Shown here in pieces: positions 19,824-29,449 of a DNA stretch of 64,000 nt. Positions within the stretch are counted from its first letter, which is position 1. Every line of letters starts with the position of its first letter. The translations under genes were made by a program, and so were the position numbers. The notes beneath the pieces are model-generated. The model was not told where the DNA came from. It saw only the letters and a list, made by a program, of their open reading frames with translations, and ran no database searches. Source of the DNA: Tatumella sp. JGM118 (GTDB lineage: Bacteria > Pseudomonadota > Gammaproteobacteria > Enterobacterales > Enterobacteriaceae); the NCBI RefSeq assembly GCF_018257515.1, contig NZ_JAERJR010000001.1, positions 310,001 through 374,000 of the forward strand. Reading direction: 5' to 3'.

Positions 19824-20972
19824 TTAACGTGCGACGCGTAACCCCCCATCGATCCCGCGGCTGAATACGACCTGCCATAGCTGAATATCACGTGAGCGGA
19901 AAGCACCGGCACAGGCATTCAGATAATAGGTGAACATCCGTTTGAAACGTTCGTCATAATTGCCTTCCAGCTGTGGCCAGCTTTCCAGAAAACGTTCGTA
20001 CCAGGCCATCAGGGTGGTGTCATAATCCACGCCGAAGTTATGCCAGTCTTCCATCACGAAATGCGGTTCGCTGGTCTGTGCAATATGCATCACCGAAGGC
20101 AGGCAACCGTTCGGGAAGATATACTTATCAATCCACGGGTCAACGTTCAGGTCAGTATGGTTTGAACCGATGGTATGCAATAAGAAGATACCATCCGGTT
20201 TCAGGTTACGGGCGACAACATCGAAATAGGTGGCATAATTTTTAGGCCCAACGTGTTCAAACATGCCGACCGAAACAATGCGATCAAAAGAAAGGTTCAG
20301 GTCACGATAATCCTGAAGCAGGATAGTCACGTCCAGATCTTTACAGCGCTCCTGGGCCATTTTCTGCTGTTCTGCCGAAATCGTCACTCCGTGGACGCTG
20401 ACGCCGTAATGGCGGGCGGCAAACTCAGACAACCCGCCCCAGCCACAACCGATATCCAGCAGGGTCATGCCGGGTTTCAGTTCCAGTTTGCGGCAGATCA
20501 TATCCAGTTTCGCTTCCTGCGCGGCTTCCAGGGTGGTTGCCTCTTTCCAGTAACCACAGGAATACTGCATATACGGGTCGAGCATCAGACTGAATAAGTC
20601 ATTCCCCAGGTCGTAGTGCTCTTTTCCGACAATCCAGGCACGTTTTTTAGACTGCAGATTTTTAAGGCGGGCGGTAGCGATGCGCAGGGTGTCTTTAAAA
20701 TGGTGAGGTAATTGCTTATCGAGTTTGTTTTTTAATACCCGGTAGAAGAACTGGTCGAGTCTTTCACATTCCCACCATCCATCCATATAGCTTTCGCCCA
20801 ACCCGAGAGAACCTTCCTGTAAAACCCGCTTAAAAAAATCAGGGTTTTTTACCCGGATATCCCAGGGCCGGTCACCGTTAATGGTGATATCCGCCATCGC
20901 CAGCATCTCAGTGGCGATACGATACCAATGATTTTCCTTGAGGCCCACTTCTGCTACACATGATGAACTCAT
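19824..20972 (-). CDS. cfa: Cyclopropane-fatty-acyl-phospholipid synthase
   Basis: 382 residues from the ATG at 20972, exactly the E. coli length; the frame opens 16 codons earlier, but MSSSCVAEV is the family start. It transfers a methylene group from S-adenosylmethionine to unsaturated acyl chains of membrane phospholipids. The SAM-binding motif LLDIGCGWGGLSEFAA is near residue 170. GESYMDGWWECERLD and VGKEHYDLGNDLF are lipid-site and bicarbonate-site regions of the family, and the conserved C-terminal block YYLNACAGAFRSRDIQLWQVVFSRG is complete. Confidence 0.96.
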   Translation of the reverse strand: MSSSCVAEVGLKENHWYRIATEMLAMADITINGDRPWDIRVKNPDFFKRVLQEGSLGLGESYMDGWWECERLDQFFYRVLKNKLDKQLPHHFKDTLRIATARLKNLQSKKRAWIVGKEHYDLGNDLFSLMLDPYMQYSCGYWKEATTLEAAQEAKLDMICRKLELKPGMTLLDIGCGWGGLSEFAARHYGVSVHGVTISAEQQKMAQERCKDLDVTILLQDYRDLNLSFDRIVSVGMFEHVGPKNYATYFDVVARNLKPDGIFLLHTIGSNHTDLNVDPWIDKYIFPNGCLPSVMHIAQTSEPHFVMEDWHNFGVDYDTTLMAWYERFLESWPQLEGNYDERFKRMFTYYLNACAGAFRSRDIQLWQVVFSRGIDGGLRVAR

Positions 20973-21283
20973 ACGCTTATTATCACCTGTTCTGTTTGAA
21001 CCTGAAGAAAGAATAGCCAACTTTCACCGGTCCGTGAGTAAACTCACAAAAACGTGTATTTATAATTAAAGACAAAGCAGAGGATAGTGTAAATATCGAA
21101 AAATGCGCATATGCCGTGAGAGCACATTAAATTTTATTATAAATGTAGTGACTTATTTTAATATTTTGTCACCAGGGTGATTATATGCCGTGCGAACAGA
21201 ATGTTCAATGATCAGGATTAGTCTGCTAAGGATGAAATAAATTTTATCCTTAGCAGACCGTCACAGAGGGGGAGTGCGGGGGA
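20973..21283. other. Intergenic region, cfa leader and punC 3' flank
   Basis: 311 bp, AT-rich. It should hold the cfa promoters and long leader, which in E. coli is the target of several sRNAs; no such pairing site was identified here. A perfect 13-bp inverted repeat lies at 21221-21258 near the punC end. Confidence 0.55.
21221..21258. repeat. Perfect 13-bp inverted repeat after punC
   Basis: GTCTGCTAAGGAT (21221-21233) and ATCCTTAGCAGAC (21246-21258) are exact inverted copies around a 12-bp A/T-rich centre. There is no T-tract, so it is either a weak terminator for punC or a protein-binding site. Confidence 0.7.
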
Positions 21284-22447
21284 TCAGGTGCGTTTTTGCT
21301 GCAAGTAACCGGCCAGGGCCAGTATGACGGTCACCCCCATCGCGGTCACCGTGGTCATAAGCGGTTGCTCAGGATGTCCGGAGACAATCAGGCTGAACAC
21401 AAAACAAAGGCCCAGTTGTAAGGTGTTTTGCAGTGCCGCAGCCTTGCCACTGGCGGACGGGAACTGCTGCAGAGCCGCTGACACCACGACAGGATAAATA
21501 GCGCCGTTCGCCATCGCCATGCCGCAGAAGGGTAACAGTAATGTCAGTAATGATGCCTGTCCGGAATAGGCGGCCGCCATCGTCGCAATAATGCTCACGG
21601 CATACAGCGCCAGCAACCAGGGAAGCAGGCGTGCGGCATTGAAATGGTTCATCAGTAACCGGCAGCCGAATCCGCCGATGAGAAATGTCACTGTTTGCGG
21701 AATATAACTCAGCCCGATGTCGGCCGGTGTCAGGCCCAGTGCCGATAAAATAAAGGGGGAACCGGTCAGCCATGCAAAAAAACTGGCGGAGCAGGCCGAA
21801 TAGATCAGTACATTGCCACGGTAGGCGCGATCGGCCAGCAGATCGGTAAAGCGGACTTTCACTGGCTTTTTTGCCGCAGCACGGTCAGGTTCACGTGAGG
21901 CGGCCGGCAAAAACAGCGTTGAAGCCATCAGTGCAACGGTTACCATCGTCAGTACCAGAAAAACCGAACGCCAGTGGAAATGTGCGAGCAGCCAGGCGCC
22001 GAGTAACGGGGCGAGTGCCGGTGAAAGCGCGACCAGAGGCATGATGGTGGCAAAAATCTTCTGACTGCGTGAGGCCGGATAGTGGTCCAGTACCAGTGAT
22101 TGCCAGCTGACAGCCGCGGCACAGACGCCGATAGCCTGGATAAAACGCAGGGCGAGTAACATCACCGGCGAGGTTACCCATAGCATGGCCAGACAACTGG
22201 CGGCAAAAATTCCCAGTCCGCACAACAGTACCGGTTTACGGCCGATCACATCAGACAGGGGCCCCCACAGTAGCTGGCCGCAGGCGAAACCGGCCAGAAA
22301 CAGGCTCAGGCTGGCGCTGATCACCCCGGCACTGGTACCCAGGTCCTGTTTCATTGCACCAAAGGCCGGTAAATACATGTCTGTGGCCAGAAAGCCCAGC
22401 ATACTGAGTAATGCCAGATAAATTAAAAATAACACCGGATGCCTCAT
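21284..22447 (-). CDS. punC: PunC-type MFS transporter (Bcr/CflA subfamily, YdhC)
   Basis: 387 residues from the ATG at 22447, which has an AGGAGA ribosome-binding site; the frame opens 10 codons earlier. Twelve hydrophobic segments; MFS motif A is visible as [54 protein letters not shown] and [25 protein letters not shown] match E. coli YdhC, renamed PunC for its role in purine nucleoside uptake. It is divergent from the LysR gene punR, its known activator in E. coli. Confidence 0.88.
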   Translation of the reverse strand: MRHPVLFLIYLALLSMLGFLATDMYLPAFGAMKQDLGTSAGVISASLSLFLAGFACGQLLWGPLSDVIGRKPVLLCGLGIFAASCLAMLWVTSPVMLLALRFIQAIGVCAAAVSWQSLVLDHYPASRSQKIFATIMPLVALSPALAPLLGAWLLAHFHWRSVFLVLTMVTVALMASTLFLPAASREPDRAAAKKPVKVRFTDLLADRAYRGNVLIYSACSASFFAWLTGSPFILSALGLTPADIGLSYIPQTVTFLIGGFGCRLLMNHFNAARLLPWLLALYAVSIIATMAAAYSGQASLLTLLLPFCGMAMANGAIYPVVVSAALQQFPSASGKAAALQNTLQLGLCFVFSLIVSGHPEQPLMTTVTAMGVTVILALAGYLQQKRT

Positions 22448-22552
22448 GACATCTCCTCTGATAAAAATTTCGCGCAAAGTGTAAAAGGGTGCATTGCCTG
22501 TTGTGAATCGGTAATATTTGCGATTAACGTTTAAAAATTTTGAAAGGTCATT

Positions 22553-23455
22553 ATGTGGTCTGAATATGCACTTGAAGTGGTGGATGCGGTATCAAGGAAT
22601 GGCAGCTTCAGTGCGGCGGCAAGAGAGCTGCATCGCGTGCCGTCGGCCATTAGCTACACGGTCAGGCAGCTTGAGGAATGGCTGGCGGTTCCCTTATTTG
22701 AGCGTCATCACCGGGATGTGATCCTCACCCCGGCCGGGGAACATTTTATCCGTGAAAGCCGGGGGGTTATCAAAAAAATGCAATCTACCCGTCGTCAGTG
22801 TCAGCAACTGGCGAACGGCTGGCGTGGACAGGTCAGTATCGCCGTGGACAGGATTGTTAAACCGCAACGTATGCAGCAACTGGTGACTGACTTTTATCGC
22901 CATTTTCCGGATATTGAACTGCACATCAGTGAAGAAGTGTTTAATGGTGTATGGGATGCGCTGGCCGATGGCAGGGTGGATATGGCTATCGGTGCAACCC
23001 GTGCCGTGCCGGTGACCGGACGGTTTGACTTCCGGGATATGGGGCACCTGAACTGGCGTTGTATTGTCAGTGCCGGCCACCCTCTGGCGACGGGGGAGCC
23101 GCCGGGAGAAGAGAAACTGCGTGCCTGGCCCTCACTGATGCTGGAAGATACGTCCAGGGCATTACCCCGGCGTACCACCTGGTCACTGGACAATCAGCGG
23201 CGTATGCCGGTGCCGGACTGGCAAACCGGTCTCGATTGCGTCAGGGCCGGGTTATGCGTCGCCATGGTGCCGGGCCATCTGGCCAGACCATTGCTATCCC
23301 GCGGCGAGGCCAGAGAATTACAGTTACCCGCCCCGTTTCCGGAAAGCCCCTGTTGCGTCAGTTGGGCCGGTGAACGTAGCTCACCGGCCTTACGCTGGAT
23401 CCTCGACTACCTCGGGGATACTGACACACTGAATCAGGAGTGGCTGAGGGAATAA
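22553..23455 (+). CDS. punR: PunR, LysR-type regulator of punC
   Basis: 300 residues. The N-terminal winged helix-turn-helix has [36 protein letters not shown], and a substrate-binding domain follows with [23 protein letters not shown]. These match E. coli YdhB/PunR (310 aa) along the full length. In E. coli it activates punC in response to purine nucleosides. The 105-bp divergent gap to punC is the likely control region. Confidence 0.9.
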   Translation: MWSEYALEVVDAVSRNGSFSAAARELHRVPSAISYTVRQLEEWLAVPLFERHHRDVILTPAGEHFIRESRGVIKKMQSTRRQCQQLANGWRGQVSIAVDRIVKPQRMQQLVTDFYRHFPDIELHISEEVFNGVWDALADGRVDMAIGATRAVPVTGRFDFRDMGHLNWRCIVSAGHPLATGEPPGEEKLRAWPSLMLEDTSRALPRRTTWSLDNQRRMPVPDWQTGLDCVRAGLCVAMVPGHLARPLLSRGEARELQLPAPFPESPCCVSWAGERSSPALRWILDYLGDTDTLNQEWLRE

Positions 23456-23464
23456 ACGTGGCGC

Positions 23465-24490
23465 TTAGCGACGATAATCGACAAAAGGCCCATCCGTCAC
23501 CGAACGGCGCTCAATCAGCCGTGGATTAACCTCAATGGTCTGAGGCTCCTCGCGTTTATTGACGATGCGGTCCAGCAACATATCCAGTGCCTTTTCACCC
23601 AGTTCGCTTTTCGGCTGATGGATAGTGGTCAGCGCCGGGGTGAAGTAACGTGAATTGCGCACGTTATCATAGCCGATGATCGATATATCCTGCGGGACGC
23701 GTAATCCCTGTTCATCGGCAGCACAGATGGCACCCATCGCCATAATATCACCGCCGCAGAACACCGCGGTCGGCAGTTGGGGTTGCGCAAGCAGCTGCTG
23801 CATGGCCTGATAGCCGGACTCCGGTTCAAAATCGCCCTGTACCAGCCATTCGTCACGCAGGGTGATACCGGCTTCCTGTAATGCTTTCAGGAAGCCAGAC
23901 AGGCGTCCGCCTCCGGTGTTGCGTTCCATCTGCCCCGGGATACAGCCGATATCACGGTGACCCCGTTCGATCAGATAGCGTCCGGCCATATATCCGCCCT
24001 GGAAAGCGTTGTCCAGAATGGTATCGGTAAAATCGCCCCGGGAAACGCCCCAGTCCATGACCACCATCGGAATATTGCGGCTCTGTTCCAGCATATCCAG
24101 TAAGTCCTGCGGATACTCCGCACACATCACCAGCAGACCATCCACCCGTTTCTGGGCCATCATCGACAGGTAAGCACGCTGTTTTTTCAGATCATTATCG
24201 GCATTTCCGAGGATCAGGGTATAACCGTTCTCGAAACATTTTTTCTCGATAACTTCGATGATCTCTGCAAAATAGGGGGCTTCCAGGGACGTCGACAGCA
24301 GTCCTATGGTCCGGGTGTTATTCACTTTCAGACTTCTGGCGACGGCACTCGGGGAATAATGCAATTCATTAATTGCCTCCCGGACAGCCTTGCAGGTGTC
24401 TTCCGCAACAAAGCGGGTCTGATTAATGACATGTGAAACGGTAGTGGTGGAAACCCCTGCGCGTTTCGCCACATCTTTAATAGTTGCCAT
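23465..24490 (-). CDS. purR: Purine repressor PurR
   Basis: 341 residues, as in E. coli. LacI family: the helix-turn-helix [22 protein letters not shown] and the hinge helix [12 protein letters not shown] are followed by the corepressor domain. With hypoxanthine or guanine bound it represses purine biosynthesis genes. Ligand-domain blocks such as [40 protein letters not shown] and ERRSV are intact. A consensus PurR box 42 bp upstream of the ATG points to autoregulation. It converges on punR with 9 bp between stops. Confidence 0.97.
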   Translation of the reverse strand: MATIKDVAKRAGVSTTTVSHVINQTRFVAEDTCKAVREAINELHYSPSAVARSLKVNNTRTIGLLSTSLEAPYFAEIIEVIEKKCFENGYTLILGNADNDLKKQRAYLSMMAQKRVDGLLVMCAEYPQDLLDMLEQSRNIPMVVMDWGVSRGDFTDTILDNAFQGGYMAGRYLIERGHRDIGCIPGQMERNTGGGRLSGFLKALQEAGITLRDEWLVQGDFEPESGYQAMQQLLAQPQLPTAVFCGGDIMAMGAICAADEQGLRVPQDISIIGYDNVRNSRYFTPALTTIHQPKSELGEKALDMLLDRIVNKREEPQTIEVNPRLIERRSVTDGPFVDYRR

Positions 24491-24531
24491 TCAATACTTA
24501 CTCCGGGTTTATCATTATTCTGTGCTGGCCG

Positions 24532-24547
24532 AGTTAATCGTTTGCGT
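24532..24547 (-). promoter_or_regulatory. PurR box (autoregulatory operator)
   Basis: Minus strand ACGCAAACGATTAACT fits the 16-bp PurR consensus ANGCAANCGNTTNCNT with one mismatch, upstream of purR. A weaker second match, AGGCAATCGTTCGTGA, lies at 24560-24575 with three mismatches. E. coli purR is likewise autoregulated through two operators. Confidence 0.8.
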
Positions 24548-24759
24548 TTGCCCGAACTCAGGCAATCGTTCGTGATGTAGGGGGGACGATTGACCTGTGA
24601 CGGGACGATAATCGCGCTCGAAATTTCAGCACGCATCATCGTTGCGCAACGAAGGGCGGCAATTCTAGCAAGGTCACGCCAATAAAACGAGATTTTTGCG
24701 CAACAGTATGGTAATTATAATAATGTCCACACAGTTTTTGTGCTTATAAGGGGGAGCGA

Positions 24760-24849
24760 ATGGATACTGATCTTAAACTGGCACTGACCACCACGGTTGT
24801 CGCATTACTGATGATTTGTGCATTCAGTTTTACTGCGATTATGCATTAA
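24760..24849 (+). CDS. ynhF: Small membrane protein YnhF (29 aa)
   Basis: A 29-codon gene, MDTDLKLALTTTVVALLMIC and so on to the end TAIMH, preceded by a strong GGGGGAGCG ribosome-binding site. It matches E. coli YnhF (29 aa, MSTDLKF...LTAALH) in length, charged N-terminus, single membrane helix (residues 8-26) and terminal His, and it sits next to purR as in E. coli. YnhF is an inner-membrane miniprotein of unknown role. A strong terminator follows at 24897. Confidence 0.9.
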   Translation: MDTDLKLALTTTVVALLMICAFSFTAIMH

Positions 24850-24896
24850 CGGATGCATCCGGCCCGGGGAGGGTATTTCTGTCCCGCGACGGTAAA

Positions 24897-24927
24897 TAAA
24901 AAAGCCTGAACAGTGTTCAGGCTTTTT
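24897..24927. terminator. Bidirectional terminator between ynhF and mepH
   Basis: GCCTGAACA(GT)GTTCAGGC-type hairpin: AAGCCTGAAC and GTTCAGGCTT flanked by six A residues on the left and six T residues on the right. It serves both converging genes. Confidence 0.93.
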
Positions 24928-24967
24928 TATGCTTCCTCTGTCGGAAGGACCGGTAACCGGTGCTGAA

Positions 24968-25765
24968 TTAGCGCACCGTCGTCGGGGTCATCACGCGGCG
25001 AGCACCAATGTAGTGGCTCTGCCAGTATTCGTTGCTCAGGGCACTGATCTGTATGTCTTTGCCGGTACGCGGGGACTGAATAAATTTACCGTTACCCAGG
25101 TAGACACCGACATGGTCGGCTTTTTCACGGCCATGAATATGGAAGAACACCAGGTCGCCTTTTTCTAACTGATTACGTTTGATCGGCGCGGCATCGCGCA
25201 GGTGGAACATTTCGTTAGCGGTACGCGGGATCCGGTAATTCACCAAATCTTTATAGGCGTAATAGACCAGTCCGCTGCAATCGAAACCGGTATGGGGCGA
25301 AGAGCCTCCCCACTGATAGGGTTTACCTAGCTGGTCCATCAGTTTAACCATGGCGGTTTGACGGGCTTTCTGATAACGCATGCGGTGCGTACTGCTCATA
25401 CGAATAGCGGTCAGTTTCTCTGACGGGCGGGCGTTCGATTTACGGGCAACGGGGCGATGACGCCCGTAAACTTTCTTTTCAATACGGTGATGTTCTGCGG
25501 TGCGGTGTTGCTCTTCACGGGCAGGATGTTCTCTGAGTTTGCGATGGCTGGCTAAGGCTTTTACACGGTGGCTAAGGGGCTGACGCGTTTTATGCCGTGA
25601 GCTGGTGGCTTTCACCGGTCTGCGCTTTCTTCGCATATCTTCGGTAACATTTTTCCGTGTCGCTTTATGATGAGAGACATTAATAGCAGAACGTGGCGCA
25701 GCTTCGGCGACGTTAAAAAACAGCTGTGCAACAGCAAGAATAAAAAGCGTGATAAGTAAACGCAT
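24968..25765 (-). CDS. mepH: Murein DD-endopeptidase MepH (YdhO), NlpC/P60 family
   Basis: 265 residues (E. coli 271). A signal peptide (residues 1-22, ending AEA) is followed by about 110 residues of basic His/Lys/Arg-rich linker. The NlpC/P60 domain then begins near 137. The catalytic Cys163 is in TGFDCSGLVYYAYKD and His218 in KADHVGVYLGNGKF; the third residue is in FIQSPRTG. It cuts D-Ala-meso-DAP crosslinks in the periplasm to allow wall growth. In E. coli sodB and ydhP lie between this gene and purR; both are absent here. Confidence 0.93.
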   Translation of the reverse strand: MRLLITLFILAVAQLFFNVAEAAPRSAINVSHHKATRKNVTEDMRRKRRPVKATSSRHKTRQPLSHRVKALASHRKLREHPAREEQHRTAEHHRIEKKVYGRHRPVARKSNARPSEKLTAIRMSSTHRMRYQKARQTAMVKLMDQLGKPYQWGGSSPHTGFDCSGLVYYAYKDLVNYRIPRTANEMFHLRDAAPIKRNQLEKGDLVFFHIHGREKADHVGVYLGNGKFIQSPRTGKDIQISALSNEYWQSHYIGARRVMTPTTVR

Positions 25766-26125
25766 AGTTGTCAGGTTACAGGTTAAATGTCCCGGAAAGA
25801 GAGAACATATTTAAAAAATAACATCTGACCTTTCAGCCAGCCCCAAATGCATTCTAATCCAGGTATTTATCAAATGTTAAGGTCTTTTTTCCGGAATCTG
25901 TTACGAGAAGTTTTTTGCCGGAAAATTGAGCGCAAACAGGCAATTAACGCATCTGTTTTACCGTAAATCCCCCCTCTGAGACGTGACCGCTGTCACAGAA
26001 GGGCCATTTAACGGCTTGTGCTTAAGTCACTATGTAAACGTTATCGTCATAAAATGTCGTTTTTATTAATCCGCCGTTATCGCTTACAATGGGCAGACAT
26101 GTCGTTTTGTTGCAAAGGAAGTATG
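25766..26125. other. Intergenic region between mepH and grxD
   Basis: 360 bp holding the divergent promoters of mepH and grxD. A TACAAT at 26085-26090 is a reasonable -10 for grxD. A palindrome GTGACCGCTGTCAC at 25983-25996 could be a regulator site. No gene is seen. Confidence 0.5.
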
Positions 26126-26458
26126 ATGAGCACGTTAGAAAAAATTCAGACTCAGATTTCAGAAAACCCGATCCTTCTGTACATGAAAGGTTCCCCTAAG
26201 CTGCCAAGCTGTGGTTTTTCGGCCCAGGCGGTACAGGCACTTTCTGCGTGTGGTCAGCGTTTTGCTTACGTGGATATACTGCAGAACCCGGACATTCGTG
26301 CAGAACTGCCGAAATATGCCAACTGGCCGACGTTTCCGCAATTATGGGTAGACGGCGAGCTGGTCGGTGGCTGCGATATTATTATGGAAATGTATCAGCG
26401 TGGTGAATTACAGCAGCTGATCAAAGAAACGGCAGAAAAATATCCTGCCGCGGAATAA
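26126..26458 (+). CDS. grxD: Monothiol glutaredoxin GrxD (Grx4)
   Basis: 110 residues. Monothiol CGFS glutaredoxin: the active-site Cys29 is in PKLPSCGFSAQA. The glutathione-binding WPTFPQLWVDGELVGGCDI is intact. These proteins form glutathione-bridged [2Fe-2S] dimers and hand clusters to iron-sulfur apoproteins, often with BolA partners. Two ATGs are adjacent in frame (26123 and 26126). The second has the better spacing from the AAGGA site and gives the family start MSTLEKIQ. The longer open frame starting at 26018 has no support. Confidence 0.95.
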   Translation: MSTLEKIQTQISENPILLYMKGSPKLPSCGFSAQAVQALSACGQRFAYVDILQNPDIRAELPKYANWPTFPQLWVDGELVGGCDIIMEMYQRGELQQLIKETAEKYPAAE

Positions 26459-26480
26459 ACTGACGTTTCCCCCGTTTCAG

Positions 26481-26508
26481 ATGCCCGCAATGACTGCGGG
26501 CATTTTTT
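26481..26508 (+). terminator. grxD terminator
   Basis: ATGCCCGCA, 5-nt loop, TGCGGGCAT followed by seven T residues, 22 bp after the grxD stop. Confidence 0.93.
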
Positions 26509-26544
26509 TGTCCTGGCATAGCAGGACAGGGCATAAGATAACGC

Positions 26545-27216
26545 CTATACCGGTTCAGCACCGGCCTCATTCCCGTCGGTGGCGACAGGCAGTGGCCAGC
26601 CACCTAAACGCTTCCAGCGGTTAACCAGTTCACAGAACAGGGTGGCCGTTTGCTGTGTATCGTACAGGGCTGAATGCGCCTGGTGGCTGTCAAATTCCAT
26701 GCCTGCGGCCTTACAGGCTTTCGCCAGTACGGTCTGGCCAAGCACCAGTCCGCTGAGCGCTGCAGTATCAAAGGTCGCAAAAGGGTGGAAAGGGTTACGT
26801 TTCAGGTGACTGCGTTGTGCTGCGGCCATCACAAAGCTGTGGTCAAAATTGGCATTATGCGCAACGATCACGGCACGGGCACAGTCGCTGTCTTTCATAC
26901 CTTTGCGAACCATTTTGAAAATAGCATGTAACGCGTCATGTTCACTGGCAGCATTTCTTTCCGGGTCCGCCGGATTAATACCGGTAAAGGCCAGCGCCTC
27001 AGGATGCAGGATAGCGCCTTCGAACGGCGTAACATTAAAGTGCAGTGTCTGGTCGGGTTGCAGCCAGCCATCGTCATCCATCTTTAAGCTGATCGCAGCA
27101 ATTTCCAGTAAGGCGTCAGTATCGGCGTTAAAACCCGCGGTTTCCACATCAATGACGACGGGAAAGAAACCACGGAAACGTTGGTTCAAAGCATTAGGGG
27201 AAGAAGTTTCGGACAT
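26545..27216 (-). CDS. rnt: Ribonuclease T
   Basis: 223 residues. DEDDh 3'-5' exonuclease that trims the 3' ends of tRNA, 5S and 23S rRNA. The acidic motifs are visible: [11 protein letters not shown] (Exo I), [10 protein letters not shown] (Exo II) and [10 protein letters not shown] (Exo III with the DEDDh His). [15 protein letters not shown] region and [17 protein letters not shown] match E. coli Rnt (215 aa). The extra length is at both ends. In E. coli lhr lies between rnt and grxD; it is absent here. Confidence 0.95.
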   Translation of the reverse strand: MSETSSPNALNQRFRGFFPVVIDVETAGFNADTDALLEIAAISLKMDDDGWLQPDQTLHFNVTPFEGAILHPEALAFTGINPADPERNAASEHDALHAIFKMVRKGMKDSDCARAVIVAHNANFDHSFVMAAAQRSHLKRNPFHPFATFDTAALSGLVLGQTVLAKACKAAGMEFDSHQAHSALYDTQQTATLFCELVNRWKRLGGWPLPVATDGNEAGAEPV

Positions 27217-27303
27217 CAGGATCTCATCGGACGAAAATTGCAGAGGCTAGTATCGCAAAAAAACGCCTGTGATGCAGCAGTGGCATACAGGCTTTGCCAG
27301 CAA

Positions 27304-27326
27304 GGCCCGCCGTCAGAAGGCGGGCC
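27304..27326 (-). terminator. Weak hairpin after gloA
   Basis: GGCCCGCC and GGCGGGCC form an 8-bp stem just beyond the gloA stop. The T-tract on the minus strand is poor. Confidence 0.5.
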
Positions 27327-27331
27327 GGTGA

Positions 27332-27739
27332 TCAGTGTCCCAGCCCCTGACCGGCATGTTTATTCTCAATCAGCTCAATTTTGTAGCCATCCGGGTCTTC
27401 GACAAAGGCGATCACGGTGGTTCCGCCTTTCACCGGGCCGGCTTCCCGCGTGACATTGCCACCGCTCTGACGAATGCTTTCGCAGGTTGCGGCAACATCA
27501 TCCACCCCCAGCGCGATATGACCATAGGCGTTGCCGTGGTCATAGCTTTCAACCCCCCAGTTATAGGTCAGTTCGATGACGGCCCCATCGCTTTCGTCGG
27601 TGTAGCCCACGAAGGCCAGGGAATATTTATATTCCGTATTCTCGCTCTGACGCAGCAGTTTCATGCCTAAAACACGGGTGTAAAAATCGAGCGAGCGTTG
27701 CAGATCGCCGACTCGCAGCATGGTATGAAGTAAACGCAT
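27332..27739 (-). CDS. gloA: Lactoylglutathione lyase (glyoxalase I)
   Basis: 135 residues, as in E. coli. It turns the hemithioacetal of methylglyoxal and glutathione into S-lactoylglutathione. Metal ligands of the Ni2+-type enzyme are visible: His5 (MRLLHTM), Glu in VIELTYNWG, His in [11 protein letters not shown] and Glu in [10 protein letters not shown]. It is downstream of nemA on the same strand, as in the E. coli nemRA-gloA cluster, but a strong terminator lies 18 bp before its ATG. Confidence 0.96.
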   Translation of the reverse strand: MRLLHTMLRVGDLQRSLDFYTRVLGMKLLRQSENTEYKYSLAFVGYTDESDGAVIELTYNWGVESYDHGNAYGHIALGVDDVAATCESIRQSGGNVTREAGPVKGGTTVIAFVEDPDGYKIELIENKHAGQGLGH

Positions 27740-27756
27740 ATCATCCTCTTAGCAAT

Positions 27757-27788
27757 TAAAAAGGGCCAGCAGGACATCATGCTGGCCG
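27757..27788 (-). terminator. Terminator between nemA and gloA
   Basis: Minus strand GGCCAGCA, 8-nt loop, TGCTGGCC followed by CTTTTTAATT. It ends 18 bp before the gloA start codon, so nemA and gloA are not a simple single operon; gloA needs readthrough or its own promoter. Confidence 0.82.
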
Positions 27789-27834
27789 GTCAGTCATTGT
27801 AATCAGTGTAACAGGGAAACGGGTGGCGGTAATC

Positions 27835-28941
27835 TCAGTTCTGCCCGAGGAACGGGTAATCGGTGTATCCTTCCGCACCGCCGCCGTAGAAGCTTTCCGG
27901 ACGCTGCGGGTTCAGCGGCGCGTCGGTTTCCAGACGCAGCACTAAGTCCGGGTTAGCGATATAATTCCGGCCAAAGGCCACGGCATCGATCAGGCCACGG
28001 CCGATTAAGTCTTCGGCTTTCTCTTTCGTATACCCCCCGGCACCGATGATAACGCCCGGGAAGATCTCACGGACTTTTTTGCGGAATTCGTCACGGTACG
28101 AGTCGCCACCGGTCCAGTCCGGTTCAGAGAAGTGCAGGTACGCAATCTTTCTGGCCGCCAGTTCTCTGATCACCGTCAGGGCATCTTCTTCTTCATCCGG
28201 CCCGTTGGTCAGCCCCTGGAAGGTCCCGACCGGGGAGAGACGGACAGCAATATGTTCCGGACCGCGAACCGCGATTGCCGCATCGACCACTTCCAGTAAT
28301 AAGCGGGCACGGTTTTCGACGCTGCCACCGTACTTATCGGTACGGATATTGGACTCCGGTGATAAAAACTCATGCAGCAGATAACCATGCGCACCATGAA
28401 TTTCTACCAGGTTAAAGCCGGCCGTTTCAGAGTTCACGACCGCCTGGCGGAAATCGTCAATCACCTGCCGGATTTCCGCCTGGGTCATCTCCCGGGGCAG
28501 GGTCGTCTCTTCACGATAAACGTTACCGGCGGCATCTTTCAGTGTGGTCCGGGTATGAGACGGCAGCGCCGAAGGCGCCAGCGGCGCCTGACCGCCCGGC
28601 TGAAGGGAGGCATGCGAGATACGCCCGGTGTGCCAGAGCTGGACGGCAATATGACCGCCGGCCTGGTGAACGGCCCGGGTGATCTCACTCCAGGCGGAGA
28701 TCTGCTCCGGCGTATGCAGCCCGGGGGCACCGGCATAGCCTTTAGACTGGAAAGAGATCTGAGTGGCTTCTGTAATGATCAGGCCGGCCGTCGCCCGTTG
28801 CTGATAATATTCCTTCATCAGTGGGGTCGGAATGTCGCCGGGTTCGATACTGCGTAAGCGCGTTAATGGCGCCATAAAGATCCGGTTAGGGACAGTCATG
28901 CTGCCAAGGGTAAGCGGCTTGAAAAGAACGCTGTCAGTCAT
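27835..28941 (-). CDS. nemA: N-ethylmaleimide reductase NemA (old yellow enzyme family)
   Basis: 368 residues from the ATG at 28941, with a GGAG site 8 bp upstream; the frame opens 17 codons earlier. FMN-binding TIM barrel: [16 protein letters not shown] at the N-terminus, [26 protein letters not shown] with [18 protein letters not shown], and [16 protein letters not shown]. It reduces electrophilic alkenes such as N-ethylmaleimide with NADPH. The repressor gene nemR, which precedes nemA in E. coli, is missing here. Confidence 0.94.
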   Translation of the reverse strand: MTDSVLFKPLTLGSMTVPNRIFMAPLTRLRSIEPGDIPTPLMKEYYQQRATAGLIITEATQISFQSKGYAGAPGLHTPEQISAWSEITRAVHQAGGHIAVQLWHTGRISHASLQPGGQAPLAPSALPSHTRTTLKDAAGNVYREETTLPREMTQAEIRQVIDDFRQAVVNSETAGFNLVEIHGAHGYLLHEFLSPESNIRTDKYGGSVENRARLLLEVVDAAIAVRGPEHIAVRLSPVGTFQGLTNGPDEEEDALTVIRELAARKIAYLHFSEPDWTGGDSYRDEFRKKVREIFPGVIIGAGGYTKEKAEDLIGRGLIDAVAFGRNYIANPDLVLRLETDAPLNPQRPESFYGGGAEGYTDYPFLGQN

Positions 28942-29209
28942 AAGGTATCTCCGGAGGATCGTGGGGTATCGTCTTACTGTCATAGCAGGCAAGAGATAAA
29001 GTTTATTTTTCAGTCACCTCAGCAAGAGTAAATAGCGCTCAGCAGACTGACAAGGGCGCTCACGGAGGAACGCACAAACAGACAACCCTCCGCTATACTC
29101 ACTGATAAGCTTGCTATCAGCGTAGTGCAAAAAAACCACCCCTGTTTTATCTTTAGGGTATCCGCAGACAATGGGGCTGCAGGCCCGTTACCTGTCAGGG
29201 AGAACCCCG

Positions 29210-29449
29210 ATGGCTGAACAACTGGAATTTTTCCCTGTGCCGAGTCCGTGCCGCGGTCTCTGTCAGGCGGACAACCGCGGCTATTGTGTGGGCTGCCTGC
29301 GCAGCAGAGAAGAGCGTTTCGGGTGGATGTCATTCACCGATACGCAGAAACGCACGGTCATCCGTTTGTGCCAGCAACGCCGTCTGCGCTGGCATAAAGC
29401 ACCGTCAGTCCCGGCAGAGGAAGACCCGGAGCAACCATCACTGTTCTGA
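29210..29449 (+). CDS. ydhL: YdhL, DUF1289 family small protein
   Basis: 79 residues, the E. coli YdhL length. DUF1289: four cysteines arranged SPCRGLC...GYCVGCLRS, likely to bind a metal or Fe-S cluster, followed by a basic helical region and the conserved ending EDPEQPSLF. MAEQLEFFPV is the family start with an AGGGAG ribosome-binding site; 13 upstream codons in the frame are ignored. Its last 12 bases overlap the end of the converging ydhK gene. Function unknown. Confidence 0.9.
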   Translation: MAEQLEFFPVPSPCRGLCQADNRGYCVGCLRSREERFGWMSFTDTQKRTVIRLCQQRRLRWHKAPSVPAEEDPEQPSLF

